Source: Agromyces mediolanus
Lineage (GTDB): Bacteria; Actinomycetota; Actinomycetes; Actinomycetales; Microbacteriaceae
Length of the DNA stretch: 64,000 bases
Reading direction: 5' to 3'
Assembly (NCBI RefSeq): GCF_014648575.1
Contig: NZ_BMRJ01000001.1
Location: 693,923-757,922, forward strand
The notes below the pieces were generated by a model. That model saw only the letters and a program-made list of their open reading frames with translations. It was not told the DNA's origin and did not search any database. Both the position numbers and the translations under genes were made by a program. Shown here piece by piece: positions 37,205 to 46,700 of the stretch. Numbering within the stretch: the first letter of the stretch is position 1; every line of letters starts with the position of its first letter.

Positions 37205-38233
37205 TCAGCGGGGCGCCCGGGCGAGGCAGGCGGGAGCCGGCGTCGGCACGGTGTCGACGAGCTCCTGCGGTACGCCCTCGGCGTCGAGCGCGACGATCGC
37301 GATCGAGTCGGAGCCCTGATCGGCGACGAGGGCGAATCGCTCGTCGTGCGTGAGCTCCAGGTCGCGGGGATGGATGCCGCCGGTCGTCACGCTGGCGACG
37401 TGCTCGAGCGTGCGCGCCGCACGGTCGAGCCGCAGCCCGGCGAGCGCGTCGGCGTCGCGGTCGCCGACGAGCACGACGCCGCCCCGCGTCAGCCGGATCG
37501 CGGAGACGCCGAGGCCACGGGGCGTCACTCCCTCGTCGACCGGGGACCAGCCGAGCTCCGCGCGCGCGTCGAGGTCGAGGACCGAGACCGTGCGGTCGAG
37601 CTCGTTCGCGACGAGGGCGAGCCGCCCGCTCACCACGAGGTGGCGCGGGCCGGCCCCGGCGTGCACGGCGATCTCGCCGGCCTCGAGCAGTTCGCCGCGC
37701 GCCTCGTCGAGCTCGAGCAGTCGGATGCGGTCGGCCCCGAGATCGGGTCCGAGTGCCGTCGTGCCGTCGAAGACGATCTGGTGCAGGTGCGAGGACTCCT
37801 GCCGCTGGGCGTCCGGCCCGCTGCCGGTGAACGCGGCGCGGGCGACCGCGGCGGCGGGCACGGATCCGCCGATCGGGTGGGAGGTGACCGAACCGCCGGA
37901 GTAGTTCGCGGCGAGCGCCCACGCCCCGTCGGGGCTGATCGCGAGGTGGCAGGGGTCGCCGTCGGCGGGGCCGAGCTCGGCGAGCGGGGCGAGTCCGCGC
38001 CCGTCGGCCTGCACCGACCACGCGGAGACGCCGCCGGGCGCGAGTTCGTGGGCGACGGCGAGGCGATCGCCGCGGAGCGTCAGGAACATGGGGTTGGCGC
38101 CGACCGCGATCGGCTCGTCGAGCTGCCAGCCGCCCTGCGCGTCGACCTCGAGGCGGCGGACGCCGCTCGCGGGGCTGCCGAGGCCGCCCGTCGTCGACGC
38201 GCCCACCCAGAAGACCGTCGGCTCGCCGCTCAT
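37205..38233 (-). CDS. Lactonase-family beta-propeller protein (Pgl-like)
   Basis: 342 residues of the seven-bladed 6-phosphogluconolactonase/lactonase fold. HLAISPDGAWALAANYSGGSVTSH, SSHLHQIVFDG, GAGPRHLVVSG, NELDRTVSVLDL and GIHPRDLELTHDERFALVADQGSDSI are blade motifs of the family. There is no clear signal peptide, so it is probably cytoplasmic. The substrate may be 6-phosphogluconolactone, but members with other lactones are known. Confidence 0.85.
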   Translation of the reverse strand: MSGEPTVFWVGASTTGGLGSPASGVRRLEVDAQGGWQLDEPIAVGANPMFLTLRGDRLAVAHELAPGGVSAWSVQADGRGLAPLAELGPADGDPCHLAISPDGAWALAANYSGGSVTSHPIGGSVPAAAVARAAFTGSGPDAQRQESSHLHQIVFDGTTALGPDLGADRIRLLELDEARGELLEAGEIAVHAGAGPRHLVVSGRLALVANELDRTVSVLDLDARAELGWSPVDEGVTPRGLGVSAIRLTRGGVVLVGDRDADALAGLRLDRAARTLEHVASVTTGGIHPRDLELTHDERFALVADQGSDSIAIVALDAEGVPQELVDTVPTPAPACLARAPR

Positions 38234-38318
38234 GCTGCTCCATTCCGCGGCGGACCGCTGTCGGGGCGCTGCTGGCGCCGACCGCCAGGCTATCGCGAGC
38301 CGGTAGACTCGCTAGGCC

Positions 38319-38391
38319 GCCCCCGTAGCTCAGAGGATAGAGCGTCGGTTTCCTAAACCGTGCGTCGCAGGTTCGAGTCCTGTCGGGGGCA
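38319..38391 (+). tRNA. tRNA-Arg(CCT)
   Basis: 73 bases. The acceptor GCCCCCG pairs with CGGGGGC and the discriminator is A at 38391. Anticodon loop TTCCTAA gives CCT; T arm GGTTCGAGTCC. CCA is not encoded. Confidence 0.97.
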
Positions 38392-38412
38392 CGGTTCGAT
38401 TTCTCCGATCGG

Positions 38413-38769
38413 TCATTCCTGGTCCCACGGGAGCGCGACCAGCGGCAGGATGTAGATCCTGCCGAGCACGGCGACCGGGTGCTTCGTCATGTACTCGGCC
38501 GCTTCGTCGATCGAATCCGCAGTGATCACGTCGTAGCCGGCGAACCACTCCTTGAACTCCGGGAACGGGCCGTCGGTGATGAGCGTCCGGCCGTCGCGGA
38601 CGGCGACGGACTTCGCCCGCTCGGGGCCGGCGACCGGGCCGCCCAGACTGAGCCGGTCGGCGTGCTCGCCCTCGGCCACCCAGCGCTCGAGCATCGCCTG
38701 GTCCTCGGACTGGGGCAGCTCGGTGCCGGTGGGGTCGGACATGTGGATGACGAGGTACTGGCTGCTCAT
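38413..38769 (-). CDS. YciI/DGPF-domain protein
   Basis: 118 residues. Ferredoxin-like fold starting MSSQYLVIHMSD, with the family motif DGPFPEFKEWFAGYDVI in which DGPF names the group. The ATG overlaps the stop of the sigma-factor gene (ATGA). DGPF proteins accompany ECF42 sigma factors throughout actinobacteria and may be part of the signal or response; no enzyme activity is established. Confidence 0.9.
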   Translation of the reverse strand: MSSQYLVIHMSDPTGTELPQSEDQAMLERWVAEGEHADRLSLGGPVAGPERAKSVAVRDGRTLITDGPFPEFKEWFAGYDVITADSIDEAAEYMTKHPVAVLGRIYILPLVALPWDQE

Positions 38770-40031
38770 GAGCGGTGTCCTTTCGGTGCTGCGAGTTGGT
38801 TTCGTCGGCGGATGAGGTGTCTGGTCTCGGCGGTGGTCCCGGCCAGCTCGATCGCGCGGTCGTAGGCCGCTCGGGCCTCGGCGGAGCGGCCGGTCGCGCG
38901 CAGCAGTTCCGCCCGGGTGGCGTGGAAGGCGTGGTGGCCGTCGAGCTGTTCGGCCAGCCGCTCGACGATCACGAGGGCGAGTTCGGGTGAGTCGTGCTCG
39001 GAGACCGCGATGGCCTTGTTGAGCGTGACGAGCGGATTCGGGTCGATCTCCTCGAGCCGGGAGTAGAGGCTCGCGATGCGCGCCCAGTCCGTGTCACGCG
39101 GATGCGGAGCGGTGACGTGGGCGGCGTTGATCTCGGCGAGCAGCCGATACCTGCCCGAGGGCTCGTCGGGCTCACTGGAGGCGAGCAATCGCAGGCCCTC
39201 GGCGATGAGCGCTCGGTCCCACGATCCGCGATCCTGCTCGTCGAGCCGCACCAGCTCACCGTCGGCCGAGACGCGGGCCGGAGCGCGGGCGTCCGTGAGC
39301 AGCATCACCGCGAGCAGCCCGGCGACCTCGGCATCGTCGGGCCGGAGCTCCTGAGCGAGCCGGGCGAGACGGATGGCCTCCGCGGTGAGCTCGCGCCGGA
39401 TCACCGGCGTGTCCGGGCCGGAGGCGAGGTACCCCTCGTTGAAGACGAGGTACAGCACCGCGAGGACGGCGTCCAGGCGCTCGGGAAGATCCTCCGCCGC
39501 GGGAATGGCGAAGGGGATGCCGGCCGCCTTGATCTTCGCCTTCGCCCGGCTGATCCGCTGACCCATGGTCGTGTCCTGCACCAGGAACGCGTGGGCGATC
39601 TCGGCGACGGTGAGCCCGCCGACGACGCGCAGGGTCAGTGCGACGCGCGCGTCGAGCGAGAGCACCGGATGGCAGCAGATGAACAGCAGCCGGAGTCGAT
39701 CGTCCTCGACGGCGCCGGTCGGGGCGGCGGGTTCCGGATCCTGCATGGCCACCGCCTCCCGGTGCTTCTCGTCCCGACGCGCCTCACGTCGCAGCCGGTC
39801 GATCGCCCTGCGGTTGGCCGTCGTGGTCACCCAGCCGGCGGGGTTCGGCGGGATGCCGTGCCTCGGCCACTGCTCGACGGCGATCGCGAACGCCTCCGCG
39901 GTCATCTCCTCGGCCAGGTCGAGGTCGTCGAACCGCCGCGCGAGTCCGGCGACGATCCGCGCCCACTCCTCGCGATGCGTGCGCGCGAGCACCGTCGCGA
40001 CGTCCACTGGGGCGTCCCGAGCTTCGGGCAT
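38766..40031 (-). CDS. ECF sigma factor, ECF42 group, with TPR-like C-terminal extension
   Basis: 421 residues. The sigma-2 region is within ARTHREEWARIVAGLARRFDDLDLAEE and AGWVTTTANRRAIDRLRRE; sigma-4 is VALTLRVVGGLTVAEIAHAFLVQDTTMGQRISRAKAKI. About 200 further residues, with FNEGYLAS and NPLVTLNKAIAVSEHDSPELAL, form the helical extension typical of ECF42, thought to control activity in place of an anti-sigma factor. ATG 40031 has AGAGG six bases upstream. A TGTCGA box lies at 40080-40085 on this strand. Confidence 0.9.
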   Translation of the reverse strand: MPEARDAPVDVATVLARTHREEWARIVAGLARRFDDLDLAEEMTAEAFAIAVEQWPRHGIPPNPAGWVTTTANRRAIDRLRREARRDEKHREAVAMQDPEPAAPTGAVEDDRLRLLFICCHPVLSLDARVALTLRVVGGLTVAEIAHAFLVQDTTMGQRISRAKAKIKAAGIPFAIPAAEDLPERLDAVLAVLYLVFNEGYLASGPDTPVIRRELTAEAIRLARLAQELRPDDAEVAGLLAVMLLTDARAPARVSADGELVRLDEQDRGSWDRALIAEGLRLLASSEPDEPSGRYRLLAEINAAHVTAPHPRDTDWARIASLYSRLEEIDPNPLVTLNKAIAVSEHDSPELALVIVERLAEQLDGHHAFHATRAELLRATGRSAEARAAYDRAIELAGTTAETRHLIRRRNQLAAPKGHRS

Positions 40032-40072
40032 GGTCACCTCTTCTCGTTCCATCTGCTCCACGAACGGGCCGT

Positions 40073-40258
40073 TCAGTTTTCGACAGTCTTTCGGAAAAGA
40101 CGTCGGAGCGCGGTGCGGCCGGCGGCCTTCGGCAGCGGGGCCTCGGCCGCCTCGGCGGCCCGGCGTTCGGCGGCGACGCGACGCCGTTCCGCCTCGACCG
40201 CGGCCCGCTGCAGCTCGGCCCGCTGGGAGGCGATCATCAACACCGGATCGATGTGCAT
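40073..40258 (-). CDS. Small basic helical protein of unknown function
   Basis: 61 residues. After MHIDPVLMIASQR comes a long Ala/Glu/Arg helix with a heptad-like pattern, then a basic C-terminus ALRRLFRKT. No known family. It precedes the sigma gene on the same strand and its 3' end overlaps the putative sigma promoter. The upstream GGGAAGGG is a fair ribosome site though somewhat far. The composition could arise by chance in GC-rich DNA. Confidence 0.5.
   Translation of the reverse strand: MHIDPVLMIASQRAELQRAAVEAERRRVAAERRAAEAAEAPLPKAAGRTALRRLFRKTVEN
40080..40085 (-). promoter_or_regulatory. Possible ECF42-type -35 element (TGTCGA)
   Basis: On the minus strand TGTCGA stands about 50 bases before the sigma-factor start, followed by CGTTC 13 bases later. 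TGTCGA is the published -35 of ECF42-controlled promoters, so this could be an autoregulatory promoter. The -10 fit is only approximate. Confidence 0.4.
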
Positions 40259-40398
40259 GGAGGTGGCCCTTCCCGATCACGCCGGAATCGGTGCATCCCG
40301 GCTATCAAGACCACGAACGGGTGCGGCGCGGTTCGACATCGTCGGCCCTCGTCGCCAGGTGCTGGTGCCGCCGGCCGCGCCGGAGCATGATGGGTCGC

Positions 40399-41466
40399 AT
40401 GGACCTGCCGGTGATGCCGCCCGTCGCGCCGATGCTCGCGAAGTCGGTCAAGGAGATCCCCGACGTCGGCCACGTGGAGCCGAAGTGGGACGGCTTCCGC
40501 ACCATCGTCTTCCGCGACGGCGACGAGGTCGAGCTCGGCAGCCGCAACGAGAAGCCGATGACCCGGTACTTCCCCGAGCTCGTCGAGGCGCTCCGGCGGG
40601 AGCTGCCGGAGCGGTGCGTGCTCGACGGCGAGATCGTGCTGATGCGCGACGGCCGGCTCGACTTCGAGGCCCTGCAGCAGCGCATCCACCCCGCGGCGAG
40701 CCGCGTGCAGCTGCTGGCGGGGGAGACGCCCGCGTCGTTCGTCGCGTTCGACCTGCTCGCGATCGGCGACGAGGACCTCACCGGTGTCGCGTTCGGCGAG
40801 CGGCGGCGCCGGCTCGAGGAGGTGCTGGCCGGGGCATCCGATCCGGTGTTCCTCACCCCGGCGACGGCCGATCTCGACGAGGCCCGCGACTGGTTCGAGC
40901 GCTTCGAGGGGGCCGGCCTCGACGGCGTCGTCGCGAAGCCGCTCGACGGCGTGTACCAGCCCGACAAGCGCGCGATGTTCAAGATCAAGCACGAGCGCAC
41001 GGCGGACTGCGTGGTGGCGGGCTACCGCTGGCACAAGAGCGGCGACGTCGTCGGCTCGCTGCTCCTCGGCCTGTACGGCGACGACGGGCGACTGCACCAC
41101 GTCGGGGTCGTGGCGGCGTTCTCGATGGCGAGGCGCGCCGAGCTCGTCGCGGAGCTGGAACCGCTCGTCGAGACCGATCCGTCGCGGCATCCCTGGGGCG
41201 AGTGGGCCGACCAGGCCGCGCACGAGCAGACTCGGATGCCCGGCGCGGTGAGCCGATGGAGCGCCGGCAAGAACCTGTCGTTCGTGCCGCTGCGACCCGA
41301 GCGCGTCGTCGAGGTCGCGTACGACCACATGGAGGGCGAGCGGTTCCGGCACACGGCGCAGTTCCGCCGCTGGCGACCCGACCGCGACCCCGCGAGCTGC
41401 GACTACGGCCAGTTGGAGGCGCCGGGCGCGCTCGAGCTCGGCGAGATCCTGCCGCTCAGGAGCTGA
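40399..41466 (+). CDS. ligC: ATP-dependent DNA ligase (LigC type)
   Basis: 355 residues. The nucleotidyltransferase domain has the adenylated Lys29 in EPKWDGFR, then RNEKPMTRYFPEL, LDGEIVLM, FVAFDLLAIG, DGVVAKPLDG and MFKIKHERTADCVV. The C-terminal OB fold follows (GSLLLGLYGDDGRLHHVG). No Ku, polymerase or nuclease domain is attached or adjacent, so it matches the stand-alone LigC enzymes of actinobacteria with roles in repair. ATG 40387, four codons earlier, is an alternative start. Confidence 0.92.
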   Translation: MDLPVMPPVAPMLAKSVKEIPDVGHVEPKWDGFRTIVFRDGDEVELGSRNEKPMTRYFPELVEALRRELPERCVLDGEIVLMRDGRLDFEALQQRIHPAASRVQLLAGETPASFVAFDLLAIGDEDLTGVAFGERRRRLEEVLAGASDPVFLTPATADLDEARDWFERFEGAGLDGVVAKPLDGVYQPDKRAMFKIKHERTADCVVAGYRWHKSGDVVGSLLLGLYGDDGRLHHVGVVAAFSMARRAELVAELEPLVETDPSRHPWGEWADQAAHEQTRMPGAVSRWSAGKNLSFVPLRPERVVEVAYDHMEGERFRHTAQFRRWRPDRDPASCDYGQLEAPGALELGEILPLRS

Positions 41467-41475
41467 CCGCCCGGC

Positions 41476-41979
41476 TCAGAGCACGACGCCGATGCCGGCC
41501 GAGAGCGCGGTGTGGTGCTCGAACACGAGGTTCGTCTCGGTGAGCGCGACGGCGGGGTTCGCCGAGAGGTTCTTCAGCACGAACTGGCGCACGTGCGCGC
41601 TGTCGCGGACGCGCACGTGGATCAGGAAGTCCTCGGTGCCGCCGAGGAAGAACAGCTGCGCCACCTCGGGCTCGCGGCGGAGTTCGTCGGAGATCTGCTC
41701 CATGAGGTGACGGGCGCCGGGCCGGATGCGGACGCTGACGAGCGCCTGCAGGGTGAAGCCGAGCGCCACCGGGTCGATCTCGGCGGTGTAGCGCGTGATG
41801 ACCCCCCGTTCGCGCAGCGAGCGCACGCGGGCGAGGCAGGTGGACGGCGAGATGCCGACCGCTCGGGCCAGGTCGACGTTCGGGATGCGGGCGTTCTCGT
41901 GCAGGCGGGCGATGATCGCCCGGTCGAGCTCGTCGAGCACGACGGGCCCCTGGTCGCGGATCTGCGGCGCATCGCTCAT
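41476..41979 (-). CDS. Lrp/AsnC-family regulator, probably of ald
   Basis: 167 residues. Helix-turn-helix LDELDRAIIARLHENARIPNVDLARAVGISPSTCLARVRSL, then the RAM ligand-binding domain (VSVRIRPGARHLMEQISDEL, FFLGGTEDFLIHVRVRD). Divergent from ald with 130 bases between, so it most likely controls ald in response to alanine or another amino acid, like AldR of mycobacteria. Confidence 0.93.
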   Translation of the reverse strand: MSDAPQIRDQGPVVLDELDRAIIARLHENARIPNVDLARAVGISPSTCLARVRSLRERGVITRYTAEIDPVALGFTLQALVSVRIRPGARHLMEQISDELRREPEVAQLFFLGGTEDFLIHVRVRDSAHVRQFVLKNLSANPAVALTETNLVFEHHTALSAGIGVVL

Positions 41980-42109
41980 GATCGGCCTCGCAATCGTATG
42001 AATGCTCTTCTGATCGCGAGTCTATCGAATTCTGTGCGGAGGAGCTTTCGTTCCAGCGAATAAGCGGCGACCATTGAGCGTACCCACCCAACAGCATTCG
42101 GAGTCTGAA

Positions 42110-43207
42110 ATGCACATCGGCGTGCCCGCTGAGATCAAAAACAACGAATTCCGCGTCGCCATCACCCCGGCCGGCGTCCACGCCTTCGCGCAGCGCGGCC
42201 ACCGCGTCGATGTGCAGGCGGGGGCCGGTGTCGGTGCCGGCTACACCGACGAGGACTACCGCGAGGCCGGTGCCACGATCGTCGCGACGGCCGACGAGGC
42301 CTGGAGCGCCGAGCTCGTGCTCAAGGTCAAGGAGCCCATCGAGCCGGAGTACGGCTACCTCCGCAGCGACCTCACGCTGTTCACCTACCTCCACCTCGCG
42401 GCCGACCGCCCGCTCACCGACGCGATCCTCGCCTCGGGCGTCACGGCGATCGCCTACGAGACCGTGCAGCTCGCCGACCGCTCGCTGCCGCTGCTCACCC
42501 CCATGAGCGAGGTCGCCGGCCGACTCGCCCCGCAGGTGGGCGCCGCCTCGCTGCACGCCTCGAAGGGCGGCCGCGGCGTGCTGCTCGCGGGCGTCCCCGG
42601 CACGAGCCCCGCGAAGGTCGTCGTCATCGGCGGCGGCGTCGCCGGCGAGCAGGCCGCGGCGACCGCGCTCGGCCTCGGCGCCGACGTCACCGTCTTCGAC
42701 ATCTCGCTGCCGAAGCTGCGCGAGATCGACGCGCGCTACCAGGGGCGCATCAAGACCCTCGCCTCCTCGCCGTACGAGATCGCCCGCCAGGTGAAGGACG
42801 CCGACCTCGTCGTCGGCGCCGTGCTGATCCCGGGCGCCGCGGCGCCGAAGGTCGTCACCGACGAGATGGTCGCCACGATGAAGCCGGGCGCCGTGCTCGT
42901 CGACATCGCGATCGACCAGGGCGGCTGCTTCGAGGGCTCGCGCCCGACGACCCACGCCGACCCCACCTTCAAGGTGCACGACGCGATCTTCTACTGCGTC
43001 GCGAACATGCCCGGCGCGGTCCCCGCGACCTCGGCCCCCGCGCTCACGAACGCGACCCTGCCGTACGCGCTGAAGATCGCCGACCTCGGCTGGGAGGCCG
43101 CCCTCGACGCCGACCCGGCGCTCGCCAAGGGCCTCAACGCGACCGCGGGCAAGCTCACCAACGAGCCCGTCGCCGTCGCCCTCGGGATCGAGTACCAGGC
43201 GCGCTGA
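42110..43207 (+). CDS. ald: Alanine dehydrogenase
   Basis: Interconverts alanine with pyruvate and ammonia using NAD. 365 residues. [20 protein letters not shown] at the start, KVKEP with the substrate Lys, TYLHLAAD with the catalytic His, GRLAPQVGA, Rossmann motif [13 protein letters not shown] and [15 protein letters not shown] near the end. ATG 42110 follows CGGAG; an upstream in-frame GTG would add 12 residues. Followed by a terminator. Confidence 0.96.
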   Translation: MHIGVPAEIKNNEFRVAITPAGVHAFAQRGHRVDVQAGAGVGAGYTDEDYREAGATIVATADEAWSAELVLKVKEPIEPEYGYLRSDLTLFTYLHLAADRPLTDAILASGVTAIAYETVQLADRSLPLLTPMSEVAGRLAPQVGAASLHASKGGRGVLLAGVPGTSPAKVVVIGGGVAGEQAAATALGLGADVTVFDISLPKLREIDARYQGRIKTLASSPYEIARQVKDADLVVGAVLIPGAAAPKVVTDEMVATMKPGAVLVDIAIDQGGCFEGSRPTTHADPTFKVHDAIFYCVANMPGAVPATSAPALTNATLPYALKIADLGWEAALDADPALAKGLNATAGKLTNEPVAVALGIEYQAR

Positions 43208-43312
43208 GCCGCGCCGCGCGACCTCGCCCCTCGCAGCCGATCGACCGCCTCGCGCGGTCGCGAGGGGTGACGGAACGTCGCGGCGGGCCGACTCCCAGCG
43301 CCCGTCGCGACC

Positions 43313-43349
43313 GGATGCCCCGACTGCACACGATGCGGTCGGGGCATCC
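43313..43349 (+). terminator. Terminator between ald and the rhodanese gene
   Basis: Arms 43313-43328 and 43334-43349 pair over 16 bases including one G-U, with a 5-base loop. Because the genes are convergent it can serve both. Confidence 0.8.
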
Positions 43350-43378
43350 GTCCGTTCAGGACTCGGTTCGCTCGCGGC

Positions 43379-43684
43379 TCAGTCGTCGCCGAGCACGACG
43401 GGCAGCCCGTGCTGATACCAGGCGAGGATGCCGCCCTCGACGTTCACCGCGTCGATGCCCTGCTGCTCCAGATACTGTACGGCCTGCGCACTGCGGCCGC
43501 CGACGTGGCACATGACGTAGACCGTGCGATCGCGCGGCACCTCGTCGAGGCGGGCGACGAGTTCGCCGAGCGGGATGTGGTGCGCGCCCTCGACCCGCGC
43601 CTGCGCGAGCTCTTCGTGCTCGCGCACATCGATCAGATAGGCGTCGGTCGCGGCGTGGACCTCGGCGGGGGAGCTGGACTGCAT
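43379..43684 (-). CDS. Rhodanese-like domain protein
   Basis: 101 residues, a single rhodanese domain: [29 protein letters not shown], the active-site loop VMCHVGGRS with its Cys, and [17 protein letters not shown]. May carry sulfane sulfur. Start at ATG 43684, six bases after GAGAGG; a GTG 24 bases upstream would give 109 residues. Confidence 0.9.
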   Translation of the reverse strand: MQSSSPAEVHAATDAYLIDVREHEELAQARVEGAHHIPLGELVARLDEVPRDRTVYVMCHVGGRSAQAVQYLEQQGIDAVNVEGGILAWYQHGLPVVLGDD

Positions 43685-43787
43685 GGTGGGCCTCTCGACC
43701 TCCGTCACGATACCCGAGCCTCGACAAAGCGCGAGGTTCCGGGCGTCGCTGCGCCGAATCGGGGGAGGAGCGACATAAGGTGGCCCT

Positions 43788-46700
43788 GTGCAACGGCTGG
43801 AACGCGATCAAGGAGACGAGCAACTGCTCGCGCGCGAGACGGATGCCGCGGCCGACGAGCTCACCCCCGACCCCGTTCCCCACGAGGCCGGGCGGCCCAC
43901 GAGCCTCAGCCTCGGTGATCCCGCCCTCGTCGCGGGCAATGTCGCCGAGCCCACCTGGCGGCGCTGGCAGGACGAACTGCGCGCCGCGGGCGGACGCTCG
44001 CCGCTCGTGCGCTTCGAGGACACGCCGCGCACCCGGATCGAGCTCTCGACGACGCACCCGGGAGGCCTGCCGCAGTTCATCACGGGCAAATCGACGCTGC
44101 TGTCGAGTCTGATCCGAGACGAACTCGCGCTGCGCAACGCGCGCCTCGCCGCCGCCGAGATCACCCAGAAGGGCATCGAACTGCGCTCGGTGCGCGGCAT
44201 CGAGTCGGTGCACCTCGCCATCGGGCTCGCCTCGTGGCGGCACAACGGCCAGGAGTACACCGCGCCCGTGCTGCTGCGCCCGCTCGCGATCCGTCGGTAC
44301 GGGCGGGACTTCGAGCTGAAGCTCAAGGGGCAGCCGTTCCTCAACCCCGCGCTCGCGCGCGAGCTGCACGAGCAGTTCAAGATCACGCTCGACGCCGACG
44401 CGTTCGTCGCGCTCGCGATCACCAACGGCGTGTTCAAGCCGCAGCCGGTCATCGACCGCCTGCGCGGCCTGACCTCGCACCTGCCGTGGTTCAGCGTCGC
44501 CCCGCGGCTCGTCGTCTCCTCCTTCGCCGAGGTCGGCCCGGCGCTCGCCGCCGACGCGGACGGCACCGCGCACCCGGTCGTCGACGCGATCGCCGGCAAC
44601 AAGGCCGCCCGCGCCTCGCTCGCGGCGCTGCCGGAGCTGCCGCGCCCCGTCCCGCAGGACGAGCGGCCGCCGTCGACCGACGTGCTCCTGCTCGACGCCG
44701 ACCAGGAGCAGGAGCAGGTCGTCGCGGCGGTCGCCGCCGGCGCCTCGATCGTCGTGAAGACGCTGCCGGGCACGGGCGGCACGCAGACCATCGTGAACGC
44801 GATCGGCGCGCTCGTCGCCGCCGACAAGCGCGTGCTCGTCGCCGGTGCGCGGAAGGCGAGCCTCGACGGCATCGCCCACCGCCTCGGCCAGGTCGGCCTC
44901 GGCGGCATGGCGGTCACGACCGCGGGCATCCGGCGCGAGCTCATCCAGTCGATCTCGCGGAACGAGCGCGCCGAGCGACCCCGGGTGAGCGATGTCGACG
45001 ACGCGCTCGTCCGGTTGCGCAAGGTCCTGCTCGACTACCGTGCCGCGCTCACCAGGCGCGACCCGGAGTTCGGCGCCTCGGTGCTCGAAGCGCTCACGGC
45101 GCTCGCCGACCTCGCCGCGCTGCCGGCGGCACCCGACACGACGGCTCGACTCGACCACGCGGCGCTCGTCGCCCTGACGGGCGACCGCAGCCGGGCCGCG
45201 CAGGACCTCGCTCGCGCGGCCGCGCTCGGCGAGTTCCGCTACGGGCCCGGCGACTCGCCCTGGTACGGCGCCTCCTTCTCGAACTCCGAGGACGCCGAGC
45301 AGTCGCACGCGCTGGCGAAGCGGTTGAGCCGCAGCGAGGTGCCGCGGCTCCTCGAACGCGGACGGGCGCTCATCGCGCAGACCCGCCTGCGGCCGTTCGA
45401 GTCCGTGGCCGAGCTCGGGGTCTTCCTCCGGCTGCTCCTCGATGTCCGCGAGACGCTCGACAAGTTCCAGCCCTCGGTCTACGACCGGCCGCTCGGCGAG
45501 CTCATCGCCGCGACCGGTTCCCGGCGGGACTCGGAGGGGATGAGCGCCGCCAACCGTCGCAGGCTCCGGCGCCACGCCGGCGAGTTCCTGCGTCCCGGTG
45601 TGCACGTGTCGGACCTGAACGCGGCCCTCCGCGGCATCCAGCAGCAGCGCACGCTCTGGCAGCGGTACTCCGAGGCGGGCGCGATCCCCGCGGTGCCGGC
45701 CGGCATCGACGACGTCCACGTCGCCTACCGCACGGTGGCCGCCGATCTCTCCTCCCTCGACGGCCCGCTCGGCGTCGCGGGCACGCCGCGGCAGCTCGCG
45801 GCTCGCCCGATCCGCGAACTGCAGTCCACGCTCGCCGGGCTCGCCGAGGAGTCGGAGGTGCTGCTGAACCTGCAGGAGCGCACGGCGCTGCTCGGTCGCC
45901 TGCGCGACCTCGGGCTCGACCCGCTGCTGCTCGACCTGTCGAAGCGGCACGTCCCCGAGCTGCGGGTCGCGGCGGAGCTCGAGCTCGCCTGGTGGCAGTC
46001 GGTGCTCGAGACCATGCTGGCTCGCGAGAAGGCGCTGCTCGGTGCGAACACCTCGGTGCTCGACCGGCTGGAGGCCGACTTCCGCCTCGTCGACGAGGCG
46101 CACGCCGCCGCGGCGGGTCCGCTGACCGCGTGGCGCCTCGCCGAGAACTGGAAGGTCGCGCTCGTCGACCACGCCGACGAGGCCGAGCGGCTGAAGAAGC
46201 TGCTGCGCAGCGACCGGGTGCGGCCGCAGCTGCTCCAAGCGGAGGCGCCGACGCTGTTCCGCGTGCTGGCGCCGGTCTGGCTCGCCTCGCCGTACGAGGT
46301 GCCGGCCATCGACGACACGATCGGCTTCGACGCGGTCGTGCTGGTCGACGCCGGCGCGACGACGATCGCCGAGAACCTCGGGGCGATCCGTCGCGCGAAG
46401 CAGATCATCGCCTTCGGCGACCCGGTCACGCAGACGCCGACGCCATTCGAGACGGGCATCTTCGATCGGGACCAGCAGGGGCCGGCCGAGCACGGCGTGG
46501 ATGCCGCGCACGCGGACTCCGCGCTGGCCCGGCTCGGCGAACTGCTGCCGACCATGACCCTGACGCGCAGTTACCGCGCCGGCGGCGAGGACCTCGCCGA
46601 GCTCGTGAACACCTGGTTCTACGGCGGCCGCATCGTCTCGATGCCGTGGGCGGGCAGCTTCCTCGGGCACGGCAGCCTCGGGCTGCACTACGTGCCGGGC

